A DNA stretch of 64,000 bases from Deltaproteobacteria bacterium (GCA_018399745.1 JAGYNZ010000012.1:1-64000); one strand, 5' to 3'. Counted from the first letter of the stretch, positions 33,940 to 44,086 are shown. Numbers and translations are program-made. The notes: generated by a model not told the origin, from the sequence alone.

Positions 33940-35865
33940 GTGGAAAATCAAACCTTTTCCAATCCAGCTTTGACAATTGCCTTGGGACTGGCGGCTGGGA
34001 TCATCGCCCAGTCGATAGCCTATCATTTGCGCATTCCAGGTATCGTCCTTTTGCTCATAACCGGCGTCCTGCTGGGACCGGATGTCAGCGGCGTCATTCA
34101 ACCTGAAACTCTGGGCGGCGCCCTTGCGGATATCACTGGGTTTGCTGTGGCCGTGATTTTATTCGAAGCCGGTTTGAACTTGAAAATTCAGCGGCTGAAG
34201 CGTGAAAGTCGCGCTATTCGGCAAATAGTCATTATAGGCGGGGCAGTAACCGTTGTCGGCGGTATGCTGACAGCACGATGGTTTTTAGGCTGGGACTGGC
34301 GAACCTCTATTTTATTCGGCACTTTGGTCATAGTGACAGGGCCCACGGTCATAAATCCGCTTCTCAGACGGTTCAAAGTCAAACGCAACGTAAGCGTCGT
34401 TTTAGAGGCTGAGGGGGTATTCCTCGACGCGATGGGTGCTGTGGTGGCAATGCTGGCACTGGAAGTAGCGCTAAGTCCTAAGGCGGACACAGTAACCACG
34501 GTCGTCATGCTCATCACCCGTCTCGGATTCGGCACACTGCTTGGATTATCAGCCGGGTTGCTGTTGGCTATATTGTTAAAGCGTCGCAACCTGATTCCCG
34601 AAGGAATCGAGAATGTCTTCACCCTATGCCTTATCCTGGCCGTGTTTCAGGTATCGAATGTCTTTCTTCCGGAAAGTGGAATTATGGCGGTTACGATCGC
34701 CGGAATTCTGGTGGGAAATCTTAACATTAATATTTGCCGGGAGCTGGTTGAATTTAAGGAAGAACTTACCGTAATGCTGATCGGCATGCTGTTCATACTG
34801 TTGGCTGCCGACGTCCGAATGGATGAGGTTTACGCGCTTGGGATTCCGGGAATTATCACTGTTTTAGTTCTCATGTTCATAGTCAGACCCTTAAATGTTG
34901 TCGTCGGTACCTTTGGAACCAAACTCAACTGGCGTGAAAAATGTTTTATCGGTTGGATGGGACCCCGGGGAATCGTCGCGGCAACCGTAGCCTCCCTGTT
35001 CGCTGTTCAGTTAAATAACTATGGAATCACCGGCGGCGATGAACTTCGTGCCTTGGTGTTTATGGTAATTACCGCGACGGTTCTTTCGGCCGGATTGACC
35101 GGCGGATTGATGGCTAGGATCTTGGATCTGCGGCGCCCACGCAACTCGGGCTGGGTCATTCTGGGTGGCAATGAACTGGCACGGACAACCGCAAAGCTCC
35201 TGCGTGAAAACAACGAAGAAACGATTTGTATCGACGCTAATTCGGATGTATGCCAGGCGGCCGAGCAGGACTGTACCAGGGTCATCTTCGGCAACGGATT
35301 GAAAACACATTATCTGTTACGGGCAGAGATCGATACCAGGGCCGGTGCGCTGGCGCTCACCGGTAACGAAGAGGCGAATTTGTTGTTCATTCAGAAGGTA
35401 AAAAAGGAGACCAAACATCTTCATTTATTTATGGCGCTCCAAGACCAGTATGAAAGAGTCACCCCGGATATGGTTCATAAAACCGGATCGCAGATATTGT
35501 TCGGCAGTCCACGTGACGTAAATTTTTGGTCGATTTGTATTCGCAAGGGGCTTGTAAAGTTGGAACGGTGGCAGGTTCTGGAAACATCTATACGTACTGA
35601 GAAGGAAATGGAGAATGCACCAGGTGATCCATTTCTCAGAGACAACTCAGGGCTTCCTTTGGCAGTGCGGCGCACTGGACGACAATTTCCAGTAGGAGAT
35701 TTGACTCGATTCTGCGGCGGCGATGAAGTCGCCTATATCATATTAATCGAACATGCCGAAAAAGTGCATGAATACTTAAAGGCAATGGGGTGGCAGCAGA
35801 TCACAAGCGATGAAAATAAGGCCTATGCCTTGTCCCCCTGTCCATTACCATCAGGCATGAAATGA
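33940..35865 (+). CDS. CPA-type sodium/proton antiporter with C-terminal TrkA-N domain
   Basis: Inner-membrane cation/proton antiporter of 641 residues. The first ~400 residues hold about 12 membrane segments (GIIAQSIAYHLRIPGIVLLLITGVLLGP, FAVAVILFEAGLNL, GPRGIVAATVASLFA), typical of CPA1/NhaP-like proteins. Residues ~410-530 form a nucleotide-binding TrkA-N-like domain (WVILGGNELARTTAKLLRE with NEETICIDANSD), which probably gates transport by NAD(H). The start is a GTG with no clear ribosome binding site. Related proteins with this domain are sometimes called YhaU/KefB-like; ion specificity is unknown. Confidence 0.85.
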   Translation: MENQTFSNPALTIALGLAAGIIAQSIAYHLRIPGIVLLLITGVLLGPDVSGVIQPETLGGALADITGFAVAVILFEAGLNLKIQRLKRESRAIRQIVIIGGAVTVVGGMLTARWFLGWDWRTSILFGTLVIVTGPTVINPLLRRFKVKRNVSVVLEAEGVFLDAMGAVVAMLALEVALSPKADTVTTVVMLITRLGFGTLLGLSAGLLLAILLKRRNLIPEGIENVFTLCLILAVFQVSNVFLPESGIMAVTIAGILVGNLNINICRELVEFKEELTVMLIGMLFILLAADVRMDEVYALGIPGIITVLVLMFIVRPLNVVVGTFGTKLNWREKCFIGWMGPRGIVAATVASLFAVQLNNYGITGGDELRALVFMVITATVLSAGLTGGLMARILDLRRPRNSGWVILGGNELARTTAKLLRENNEETICIDANSDVCQAAEQDCTRVIFGNGLKTHYLLRAEIDTRAGALALTGNEEANLLFIQKVKKETKHLHLFMALQDQYERVTPDMVHKTGSQILFGSPRDVNFWSICIRKGLVKLERWQVLETSIRTEKEMENAPGDPFLRDNSGLPLAVRRTGRQFPVGDLTRFCGGDEVAYIILIEHAEKVHEYLKAMGWQQITSDENKAYALSPCPLPSGMK

Positions 35866-35949
35866 GATTGACCTAACCTGAATAGCATTAGGTATTACAA
35901 AGAAAGGTTATACAGATCAGCATATAGTAAGGAAAAATAAAATCCTCGC

Positions 35950-36903
35950 TCACGCGTTCAGGCCTCTGAGCCCTTCAAGGACAGAAATCATATCCTCAGG
36001 CAGGCTGCTTTCCCATTTCATTTTTTCTCCTGTGATTGGATGAGCAAACTGCAAACAGGCAGAATGAAGCATCTGTCTTGGAATCGGAATAACTGTATTT
36101 CCAAGCCTGAATTTACTGGGACCACGATATAGGGAGTCACCCAGGACAGGATGCCCCAGAGAACTCATATGGACACGTATCTGGTGTGTCCTGCCTGTGT
36201 ATATCTTTAAAGATAAAAGGCTCGCACCCCTGAGTTCTTCAACAACCCGCCACTCAGTAATAGCAGACCTTCCTCTTCTGGATCTGGTAGACATCTTCTT
36301 GCGATCAACCGGGTGACGTCCTATAGCCAAATTCATACGACCGCTCATATCTTTCGGCCTGCCATAGACCAGGGCCAGATATGTCTTGTCGATCTTTCCA
36401 GCCTTAAACTGTTCTGTTAATTGCCTGTGCGCCTCGTCATTTTTTGCCACGACCATCAGGCCCGATGTGTCCTTATCCAGCCTATGCACAATGCCCGGTC
36501 TGAGATACCCGCCTATACCCGAAAGATCTTGACAATGGTACAGAAGGCCGTGGACTAAGGTGTAATCCTCATCCCCTGCCCCTGGATGTACCACAAGACC
36601 GGCCGGTTTCTCCAGTACAAGCAGGTTCCTGTCTTCATAAATAATATCCAGGAGGATCGGAACAGGCTCAACAGACAACGGTTTTAAAGCAGGAATATGG
36701 ATATCAATGCCGTCCCCAGCCTGGATTCTGAGACTTGGGGATGTTCCGGCATGTCCTCTCACTTTTATATGGCCGCTTTGTATGAGATTTTGAATTTGGG
36801 ACCTTGAAAGGCCAAGGTCTTTTGAGGCAAGAAATTTATCCAGTCTCTTTCCGGCTCCATCGTCATGTACCTGTATAAATAAGTAATTGGCGATGTCTGC
36901 CAT
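35950..36903 (-). CDS. rluD: 23S rRNA pseudouridine(1911/1915/1917) synthase, RluD family
   Basis: RluA/RluD-family pseudouridine synthase. An S4 RNA-binding domain is at the N-terminus (GKRLDKFLASKDLGLSRSQIQ), then the catalytic domain with HRLDKDTSG containing the active Asp, and GRTHQIRVHMSSLGHPVLGD. I chose the ATG at 36903, since the GTG 12 bases upstream lies too close to GGCGGGG. Length 317 is normal. It is followed on the same strand upstream by carD with a gap of ~90 bases. Confidence 0.93.
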   Translation of the reverse strand: MADIANYLFIQVHDDGAGKRLDKFLASKDLGLSRSQIQNLIQSGHIKVRGHAGTSPSLRIQAGDGIDIHIPALKPLSVEPVPILLDIIYEDRNLLVLEKPAGLVVHPGAGDEDYTLVHGLLYHCQDLSGIGGYLRPGIVHRLDKDTSGLMVVAKNDEAHRQLTEQFKAGKIDKTYLALVYGRPKDMSGRMNLAIGRHPVDRKKMSTRSRRGRSAITEWRVVEELRGASLLSLKIYTGRTHQIRVHMSSLGHPVLGDSLYRGPSKFRLGNTVIPIPRQMLHSACLQFAHPITGEKMKWESSLPEDMISVLEGLRGLNA

Positions 36904-36996
36904 ACTACATAACACCCCGCCGAATCTGAAATTTCAGGAGGAACCGGAGCGTCTTTGGTCTGGGCCCGCAGGGCCCTGAAAACAGCAAGAAACAGC

Positions 36997-37506
36997 CTAG
37001 ACCTCAATCGCGATCTCTGTACTCACATTATTAAAAATAGATTCGATTTCCTCAGTGATCTCCTCTTCTCCTTTGTCTTTTGCAACGGAGAGTTCCTTCA
37101 CTAACAAACTCTTGGCAGTATCCAGCATTTTTTTCTCTCCAAATGAAAGGGGTTTATCCATTTGCAGAATATAAAGATCCCTCAAGACTGCTGCCAGATC
37201 AAAAATTGAACCTGTTTTTATCTTATCCATGTATTCCCTGTAACGACGGTTCCATGTCTGGGGTGTAAATTCCACATCTTTCTTTTCTAAAATGGTATAG
37301 ACCTGTTCGACCTCGTTACCTGAGATAACTCTCCTGAGTCCGATGTGTTCAGCGTTTTTCCTTGGAATCATGATTTTCATGTCATTTTCAAGAATACGTA
37401 TCACATAAAAAATATGTTCAATCCCGGATATTGACTTTTCTTCTATACCCTCGACCAAACCCACACCATGGGCAGGATATACTGCCAGATCACCAACATT
37501 AAACAT
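36997..37506 (-). CDS. carD: CarD-family transcriptional regulator
   Basis: CarD/CdnL-type protein (169 residues) that binds the RNA polymerase beta subunit and stabilises the open promoter complex. The N-terminal TRCF/RID-like domain (about 1-60) starts FNVGDLAVYPAHGVGLVEGIEEK, and the helical C-terminal domain includes WNRRYREYMDKIKTG and PLSFGEKKMLDTAKSLL, ending with an acidic helix. It is probably a global regulator of rRNA and housekeeping promoters. The 90-base gap to rluD suggests possible co-transcription. Confidence 0.92.
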   Translation of the reverse strand: MFNVGDLAVYPAHGVGLVEGIEEKSISGIEHIFYVIRILENDMKIMIPRKNAEHIGLRRVISGNEVEQVYTILEKKDVEFTPQTWNRRYREYMDKIKTGSIFDLAAVLRDLYILQMDKPLSFGEKKMLDTAKSLLVKELSVAKDKGEEEITEEIESIFNNVSTEIAIEV

Positions 37507-37680
37507 ACCTATTAACCTCTAGCTTCAAATATCAAATCTATCAAATCCAACAATTGTGACCTTTATTTCGATAATATAACACATTTTCAAATTTTTCGAA
37601 ACATGCCGAGCTAACTCATGTTGGGCAATCCATTATTTTTTTTTGCAGATTTCAATATCAGTTGGTAAGAATGCACATAC

Positions 37681-38760
37681 ATGATGCAGCTCGAGAAACA
37701 AAATAACGCACAACATAAGAAAAGGCCCAAAACGGCACCATATGTCTGGGCAGCAATCACCCTCCTGTCTATAGGACTCCTTTTTATAACCCCAGGGATG
37801 AGCCTCCCGCTGATCGTGCATCGAATAGTCTGGCCGCTCAGTCGTCTCTTGATAATAATGGCTATCAGCCTCGGCTTAAGTGCTTTGGTTGAAGGAATGG
37901 GCTGGTCTGAAATAGTTGCGAAACTGTCCAGACCACTTATGCGTACAGGCAACTTCAGTGATTGGAGCGGGACCGCCTTTACCACAGCCTTTCTCTCAGG
38001 TGTCGCCGGGAATACTATTCTGTGGAATGCATATAAGGAAAAAAAATTAAGCAAGTCAGAGATGCTTCTGGCCGCACTCTTGAATCTGGGACTTCCTTCC
38101 TACACGCTGCATCTGCCGACCACCATTGCCATTATTATACCCCTGGTCGGGACAGCTGGATTTATATATATAAGTTTAACCCTTATAGCTGCATTGCTCA
38201 GGACTGCAATAGTCCTAATTCTGGGCCGATTAATCCTGTCGTTACCGAAAAAAATGAAAAAGCCGGGGCCGGAACATCAAAACAAAGAGGAATTGGAACC
38301 ACGAAAAAAGCAGGTAAAAAAACTCCTGTTACGATATGTACCGGGCCGCCTCAGCCAGATCGCCATGTATACCGTACCCATTTATATTATTGTGGTTCTC
38401 CTTCAGCAATGGGACTTCTTTGAGTGGCTTCAGGATAAAAGTACGTCAATAATCTCTATTGAGGCCCTACCCGTGGAAGGCATATCTGTGGTAGTATTCA
38501 GTATAGTTGCGGAATTCACCGCTGGAGCCGCAGCAGCAGGTGCGATGCTCAATGCAGGCGTGCTCACCGTGAAAGAAACCGTGCTGGCACTCCTTTTCGG
38601 GAGTGTCATTGCGACTCCCGTAAGGGCCCTGAGGCACCAACTTCCGAGATATCTGGGCATCTTTCAGCCGAAAATGGGTATAATCATACTCATGATGGGT
38701 CAAACTTTGCGCATAATAAGCGTTGTAATAGTGGGTGTTATATACTTTCTAATATATTGA
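37681..38760 (+). CDS. Gate-domain (nucleoside recognition) membrane protein
   Basis: Polytopic inner-membrane protein of 359 residues with two nucleoside-recognition/Gate repeats (FTTAFLSGVAGNTILWNAYKEKKL and VVVFSIVAEFTAGAAAAGAMLNAG). Similar to SpmA/SpmB and YjiH-like transporters. The substrate is unknown. There is a polar loop (about residues 188-215) between the halves. The start ATG has no visible Shine-Dalgarno; the next codon is also ATG. The stop overlaps a potential upstream start of the M1-ChaN gene, so the two are likely co-expressed. Confidence 0.75.
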   Translation: MMQLEKQNNAQHKKRPKTAPYVWAAITLLSIGLLFITPGMSLPLIVHRIVWPLSRLLIIMAISLGLSALVEGMGWSEIVAKLSRPLMRTGNFSDWSGTAFTTAFLSGVAGNTILWNAYKEKKLSKSEMLLAALLNLGLPSYTLHLPTTIAIIIPLVGTAGFIYISLTLIAALLRTAIVLILGRLILSLPKKMKKPGPEHQNKEELEPRKKQVKKLLLRYVPGRLSQIAMYTVPIYIIVVLLQQWDFFEWLQDKSTSIISIEALPVEGISVVVFSIVAEFTAGAAAAGAMLNAGVLTVKETVLALLFGSVIATPVRALRHQLPRYLGIFQPKMGIIILMMGQTLRIISVVIVGVIYFLIY

Positions 38761-38777
38761 TTCGAACAGGGTACATT

Positions 38778-41700
38778 ATGAAAAAAACCTCATATTTTCA
38801 GCCATTATTCCTTTTTCTCCTGACATTTTTAGCGGCTTCTGATCTCCTGGCTCGGTCTGAAGTAAATAAAAACGGGAACAATATGCCTATGGTTGGCATT
38901 GATGTGACGCTGGATATAGAAACCCGTCGTATACGGGGAAGGGCATCGATGGAACTCCCCAATGGAAAACCTGCACGCATACATGTGGGAAAGGTGAAGC
39001 TGGACCTCGTCACCCTTGAGGGGCGCACCATAAATCCTTTCATCGAAGATGACTCTTTCAGTGTTGTGGCCTCTCACAAAAAGAGGTTGCTCAAAATCCA
39101 ATTTCATAGAGATTTTAAACCATTGAGCCTCGGTATCGACGAAAAAAATGCCCATACAATGACAGATGACTTCATAGATACAAAAGGCGTTGTATTGCTT
39201 GATGGCTGGTGTCCGACATTGCAGGGGCTTGCTCGCTACAAACTCAAGGCCTCGGTGCCTGCAGAATTCAAGGCCATATCAGAGGCAGATGCCGTAAAGA
39301 CAGAATATATGGGGAAAACAGGTATCCATGTCTTTGAATTTCCCCATGCAAGGACCGGCCTTTCACTTGTTGCCGGCCCGTATCAAGTAATCACTCAAAT
39401 GCATAAGGGTATTGAGATCGCGGCATACTTTTTCCCTGAAGATAAAGAACTCGCTCGAAGATACATTGATAAATCCATCCACTATCTCGATCTCTATGAA
39501 AATCTGCTTGGTCCATACCCGTTTCGGCGGTTTGCAATAGTAGAAAACCGTGCCCCTACAGGCTACGGCCTTTCCACTTATACTCTTCTCGGGCAAGAGG
39601 TGGCAAAACTCCCCTTCATTGTGGACACATCTCTGGGTCATGAAATTCTTCACTCATGGTTTGGAAATTCAGTTTATGTGGACCTGCGGGAAGGTAACTG
39701 GAGTGAAGGACTTACCACATATCTCGCAGACTATCTCTATGAAGACCAGAAAGGCAATGGCAGCGACTACAGGCATCGATTGCTTGTAGACTATCAAAGT
39801 TACATAAATAAAGACAAGGCCATGTCCCTTGAGCAATTCAAGTTCAGGACAGACAGGGCCTCAAAGGCAGTAGGTTACGGCAAAGGAGCGATGTTGTTTC
39901 ACATGCTGAAGCGGGAGATAGGTGATAACACATTTGACTCGGCACTCAAAAAATTTGTTCTTGATTACCGGTTCGAAATGGCCGGCTGGAGCGATTTAAA
40001 AACAGTCTTTTCAGACACGGCTAAAAAGGATCTGTCCACCTTTTTTGAACAATGGCTTGAGAGAAAAGACGTGCCGGTGCTTACCATGAGCAAGGAGAAT
40101 GTTACTTATCTTGATAGCGGAACTCAAAGTCAAAAATTAACGATACACCAGGAAACGGAACGCCCTTACTCCCTATCAGTGCCCATGGTACTACAAACCA
40201 CATCAGGGGAAATAAGCCGAATTGTACGTGTGAAAGCAAAAACGGAGTCTGTAGACATAGAAATCAAAGGCCAACTCCTCGGCGTGACTTTGGATCCGGA
40301 CTATGATCTAATGCGCAAACTGGATTCTTCAGAGTTTCCGCCTGTACTATCCCGGCTCCTTGGATCAGAGCATAAATTTTTTGTGCTTCCTTCGCAGGAC
40401 TCAGGAATATACGGTAAATTTGCGGTCTTTCTCAAGTCGTTGGGATTTGACGAAAAGAAAGATGACAGACTGACCGACACAGAGCTGAACAAAGGCGACC
40501 TGCTGATAATGGGTGACCCTGCCCCGAGGCTTAAACGACTGACAGGAGAAATGCCCGACCAGGACAGCGGGGTTGTAATCACGGTTAGAGAAAATCCCAT
40601 AAACTCAACAGGCGTGTTGGTCCATATAAGGGCCGATTCTTCAAAAGAGACGGAACTCATTTTAAGAAAACTTGCTCACTATGGACGGTATAGCAAATTG
40701 AGATTCAAGGACGGTAAACTGATGGAAAAACATACTGCGTCTACCCGGAACGGAATAAGTCTAACCATGCAAAACGAAATTATGGGAATCGCTGCCAGTG
40801 ACCTCTCTCCGATGGACCGGATAATCAACGACTTATCTGAAAAGCAGGTGATCTATGTTGGGGAACGTCACGACAGGTTTAGCCATCACATGGCACAACT
40901 GAGGATTATCCAGGGGCTCAACACGCATGATCGCAAAATTGCCGTGGGCATGGAGATGTTCCAATTACCGTTTCAGGATGTGCTTGACAGTTATCTGGTC
41001 GGTCAGATAGATGAAAAGACCTTTTTGAAAAATAGCGAATACCTTAAGAGGTGGAGTTATGATTATAATCTCTATCGCCCGATTATCGAATACTGCAAGG
41101 AGCACGATATACCAGTACTGGCGCTTAATCTTCCGGCGGAGATTTCGCAAAAAGTGGCGAAGAGGGGTCTTGCATCCCTGTCGGACGAAGACTTAAAGAG
41201 AGTTCCGGTGGATCTCGACTGGTCAAATACAGACTACAAAATACGTTTGAGAGAAATTTTTGAAGAACACCCTGCAGGTGAAGTCAAAAATTTTGACACC
41301 TTCTACCAGGCCCAGGTCCTTTGGGATGAAACAATGGCGCAAAGCGTCCACAATTACCTGAATAATAATCCGGATCGTCAGATGGTGGTACTTGCCGGAA
41401 ATGGACATATTGCATTTGGCGATGGTATTCCTTCAAGGATTTATAGGCGCGGAAACTATGATCAGGCAATAATAAGTATCAATACCAACAGCGACAGCCT
41501 GCAACATGAAATGGCGGATTTCTTCTTGTTTCCCCCTGTTGCGCAGCCTCCATTTTCCGCTAAGCTGGGCGTGATTCTCAGTCATGAGGACAATAAGGTA
41601 GTGCTAAAGAAAGTCATGCATAACAGCCTTGCACAAGAATCCGGCCTGAAGCCCGGGGATTTTTTGTTGAGCTTCGACGGAGAGCCCATTCAAGACATTT

Positions 41701-41855
41701 CCGATCTCAAACTCGCTTTGCTCTTTAAAAAAGAGGGGGACACCGCCAGAATTAAGGTCAAAAGAATTAAAAAGTTAGCACGAGATAAGGTCCTTGAGCT
41801 CACGGTAGGTCCCTTTAAGCCCGTTACAATGTCTTATCACCATTCGCATAAATAA
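38778..41855 (+). CDS. Exported M1-like metallopeptidase fused to ChaN (haem-binding) and PDZ domains
   Basis: Three-domain exported protein (1025 residues). The signal peptide ends near LLARSEVN. Residues ~30-440 look like an M1 (gluzincin) peptidase with H288EILH292 and Glu310 in NWSEG, giving HEXXH-X17-E (most M1 enzymes have X18); the GAMEN exopeptidase motif is not recognisable. Residues ~680-900 are ChaN/DUF399-like (QVIYVGERHDRFSHH, GMEMFQLPFQDVLDSYL, LALNLPAEI), a family that binds haem. A PDZ domain ends the protein (VMHNSLAQESGLKPGDFLLSFDG). The start is ATG 38778, 5 bases after AGGGT; an upstream ATG overlaps the previous stop. A possible role is cleavage of periplasmic haem proteins (inference). 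Confidence 0.8.
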   Translation: MKKTSYFQPLFLFLLTFLAASDLLARSEVNKNGNNMPMVGIDVTLDIETRRIRGRASMELPNGKPARIHVGKVKLDLVTLEGRTINPFIEDDSFSVVASHKKRLLKIQFHRDFKPLSLGIDEKNAHTMTDDFIDTKGVVLLDGWCPTLQGLARYKLKASVPAEFKAISEADAVKTEYMGKTGIHVFEFPHARTGLSLVAGPYQVITQMHKGIEIAAYFFPEDKELARRYIDKSIHYLDLYENLLGPYPFRRFAIVENRAPTGYGLSTYTLLGQEVAKLPFIVDTSLGHEILHSWFGNSVYVDLREGNWSEGLTTYLADYLYEDQKGNGSDYRHRLLVDYQSYINKDKAMSLEQFKFRTDRASKAVGYGKGAMLFHMLKREIGDNTFDSALKKFVLDYRFEMAGWSDLKTVFSDTAKKDLSTFFEQWLERKDVPVLTMSKENVTYLDSGTQSQKLTIHQETERPYSLSVPMVLQTTSGEISRIVRVKAKTESVDIEIKGQLLGVTLDPDYDLMRKLDSSEFPPVLSRLLGSEHKFFVLPSQDSGIYGKFAVFLKSLGFDEKKDDRLTDTELNKGDLLIMGDPAPRLKRLTGEMPDQDSGVVITVRENPINSTGVLVHIRADSSKETELILRKLAHYGRYSKLRFKDGKLMEKHTASTRNGISLTMQNEIMGIAASDLSPMDRIINDLSEKQVIYVGERHDRFSHHMAQLRIIQGLNTHDRKIAVGMEMFQLPFQDVLDSYLVGQIDEKTFLKNSEYLKRWSYDYNLYRPIIEYCKEHDIPVLALNLPAEISQKVAKRGLASLSDEDLKRVPVDLDWSNTDYKIRLREIFEEHPAGEVKNFDTFYQAQVLWDETMAQSVHNYLNNNPDRQMVVLAGNGHIAFGDGIPSRIYRRGNYDQAIISINTNSDSLQHEMADFFLFPPVAQPPFSAKLGVILSHEDNKVVLKKVMHNSLAQESGLKPGDFLLSFDGEPIQDISDLKLALLFKKEGDTARIKVKRIKKLARDKVLELTVGPFKPVTMSYHHSHK

Positions 41856-41898
41856 AGGACCCCCCACCAAAGCCTTTTTACAAAACCGAAAAATACAT

Positions 41899-43143
41899 AT
41901 GAACGCTTATCTTATAGCCATACTGCTGATTCTTATTATTCGTTACCTGCTGGATCTGGTCTCAGACTGGCTGAACGTCCGACACGTGTCGACCGAGGTT
42001 CCGGCGGAGTTTAAAGGTTCTTATGATGCTGAGAAATACAGGAAATCACAAAACTATCTGAGGGAAAATACTGGATTCGGAATCTTTGTGGATACGATCC
42101 AGACGGTTATTACAATCGCATTTGTCCTCTTCGGCGGTTTCAATGTGGTGGACCGTATATCGATAAGCCTTGGAGGAGGAACAATTATTACCGGACTCAT
42201 CTTTGCCGGAATACTCATTCTTGCGAGCAAGATCCTGAGTCTGCCGTTTTCCATCTACAGTACCTTTGTGATAGAGGAAAAATATGGATTTAATAAAACC
42301 ACGCCAAAGACATACTTGCTGGACATTATTAAGTCATTACTACTGACTGCTCTGATCGGTGGCGTTGTGTTCGCTGCTGTACTCTGGTTTTTTGAAAAAA
42401 CCGGGGATCTGGCATGGATTTACTGCTGGGTGGTAATTACGCTGTTTCAGATTTTTTTCATGTTTATTGCCCCCCTGGTTATCATGCCGATTTTCAACAA
42501 GTTTGTACCACTTGAAGGGGGCGAGTTGCGCACCGCAATTGAAAATTACGCAAAGGCACAGAATTTCAAGATGAAGGGCATCTTCAAAATGGATGGTTCA
42601 AAACGATCTTCCAAGAGCAATGCTTTTTTCACCGGATTCGGACGTTCACGCCGAATTGTGCTGTTTGACACCCTGATAGAAAGACACACTGTAAATGAAC
42701 TTGTTTCGATCCTCGCGCATGAAATGGGACATTACAAGAAAAAACATATTATCAAGGCAATAGTCAGGTCAATAATTGTGATGGGACTGGCCCTTTTTCT
42801 TCTTTCCCTTTTCATTGAGAATGAACGGTTATTTGCCGCATTTAAGATGGAGCACCTGTCCATTTACGCCAGCCTCTTTTTCTTTGGCTTCCTCTATACC
42901 CCCATAGCTATGTTGATAGGGACAGGGGAAAACATAATCTCCAGAAAAAACGAATATGAAGCCGATGCCTTTGCGGTAAAGACATACGGAGATGCGGATG
43001 CCATGATCAATGGGCTGAAAAAACTGAGCGTGGACAACCTTTCCAATCTCACGCCGCATCCTTTAAAGGTCTTCTTAGATTACAGCCATCCGCCCGTACT
43101 CGAGCGGATCAAGGCCATTCGAAGATTATCTGCAGAGAAATAG
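41899..43143 (+). CDS. M48-family membrane zinc metalloprotease (Ste24/CAAX protease 1 type)
   Basis: Integral membrane protease of 414 residues. The zinc site is H274EMGH278 with Glu354 in NEYEADAFA, matching M48A peptidases. N-terminal signs of the family include YNFNKTTPKTY-like sequence (EEKYGFNKTTPKTYLLD) and SKSNAFFTGFGRSRRIVLFDTLIE. About six membrane segments. It may process or degrade membrane proteins. It follows the M1-ChaN gene by 43 bases. No Shine-Dalgarno is evident. Confidence 0.93.
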   Translation: MNAYLIAILLILIIRYLLDLVSDWLNVRHVSTEVPAEFKGSYDAEKYRKSQNYLRENTGFGIFVDTIQTVITIAFVLFGGFNVVDRISISLGGGTIITGLIFAGILILASKILSLPFSIYSTFVIEEKYGFNKTTPKTYLLDIIKSLLLTALIGGVVFAAVLWFFEKTGDLAWIYCWVVITLFQIFFMFIAPLVIMPIFNKFVPLEGGELRTAIENYAKAQNFKMKGIFKMDGSKRSSKSNAFFTGFGRSRRIVLFDTLIERHTVNELVSILAHEMGHYKKKHIIKAIVRSIIVMGLALFLLSLFIENERLFAAFKMEHLSIYASLFFFGFLYTPIAMLIGTGENIISRKNEYEADAFAVKTYGDADAMINGLKKLSVDNLSNLTPHPLKVFLDYSHPPVLERIKAIRRLSAEK

Positions 43144-43187
43144 ATATGCAAATTAAGGAAAGCTGGCATCTGTCTCTGCTGTTTATT

Positions 43188-43275
43188 TGGTGCCCAGGGC
43201 CGGAGTCGAACCGGCACGGTATCATATACCGAGGGATTTTAAGTCCCTTGTGTCTACCAATTTCACCACCCGGGC
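43188..43275 (-). tRNA. tRNA-Leu (UAA)
   Basis: On the minus strand the gene starts GCCCGGGTGGTGAAATTGG at 43275, has anticodon stem AGGGA/TCCCT with loop CTTAAAA (anticodon TAA), a long variable arm (class II tRNA), T loop GGTTCGACTCC and acceptor strand CCTGGGC with discriminator A and encoded CCA. The only irregularity in the acceptor stem is one G-U pair. Confidence 0.97.
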
Positions 43276-43431
43276 TCTTGTAAAATTATCAAAAAATCTA
43301 TTAGTACAAGATTTCAGGAAAAAGCAACTTATATTTTCATTTTAGTTTAATCACGCCAACAACCTGCCGGACACTATTTCTATAGCCTTCAAGCCCTTGT
43401 CGTGATGAACGAAATACTAATAGCGAGCATA

Positions 43432-43479
43432 AAGTGCCTAAAGTCAGTAAAATAAAACAATTGTTAACTTCAGGCACTT
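43432..43479. repeat. Short inverted repeat of the AGTGCCTRAAGT family
   Basis: AAGTGCCTAAAGT (43432-43444) and ACTTCAGGCACTT (43467-43479) are inverted with one mismatch and a 22-base AT-rich loop. The flanks also match loosely (AGCAT/ATGCT). The same 13-base sequence forms the ends of the 8036-8481 element. The rest of the gap 43276-43559 shows nothing. Confidence 0.65.
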
Positions 43480-43559
43480 AAAATGCTAATCAACATGAGA
43501 GACAGTTCGGATTAATCCGGATCAGGCCTTGAGTTATAATAAAAAAAACAGCTTCAATT

Positions 43560-43979
43560 CTATGCAATCTCTTCCACGTTTTTCCCGGCATTTGGGCCAG
43601 GAGAAGTTACAAAGATATCCGTAATTTTAAGCACAACAGCCGACTTTGCGGTCAGGTCAGGTTTTTCGGCCTTGACCATCTTAACCGCCATGTCGTAAAT
43701 TCCGCCGGAAGTCTCGATCCTGGGCGTCCCCTTGAATTGAAAACCCTTGCGAGGCTTGACTTCGTAATCCCAGGCCGAAACAGCCATGACAGCATTCTGC
43801 TTAATATTTTCTAATGTCTTTTTCATAAATACATCAGCCATCATGATCTCATCATCCGAAAGGATCTTGACAAAGTGAATCGGAACTACATTGGGAACGC
43901 CGTCTTTATCACACGTAGCTACAGCATACCCCTTGCTTTTTTCCATCACGTCCTTCATGTCCTGCGTTAATTTAGCCAT
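43560..43979 (-). CDS. Pyridoxamine 5'-phosphate oxidase-like flavin-binding protein
   Basis: Small split-barrel protein (139 residues) of the PNPOx-like superfamily. Typical features are GYAVATCDKDGVPNVVPIHFVKI, MMADVFMKKTLENIKQN and VSAWDYEVKPRKGFQFKGTPRIET. It probably binds FMN or F420 but the substrate is unknown. AAAGGAGG lies 6 bases before the ATG. It is on the same strand as, and ~107 bases downstream of, the radical SAM gene, with which it may be co-transcribed. Confidence 0.82.
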   Translation of the reverse strand: MAKLTQDMKDVMEKSKGYAVATCDKDGVPNVVPIHFVKILSDDEIMMADVFMKKTLENIKQNAVMAVSAWDYEVKPRKGFQFKGTPRIETSGGIYDMAVKMVKAEKPDLTAKSAVVLKITDIFVTSPGPNAGKNVEEIA

Positions 43980-44086
43980 TTGTTGCCTCCTTTGTGTTTG
44001 GTATGTTCCTGTTATTTATAATAGCTTGCCCCAAGGTGTCTTCCAGAATTGACTGGGGATCGAGATCAGACTCATCTGATGATTTG

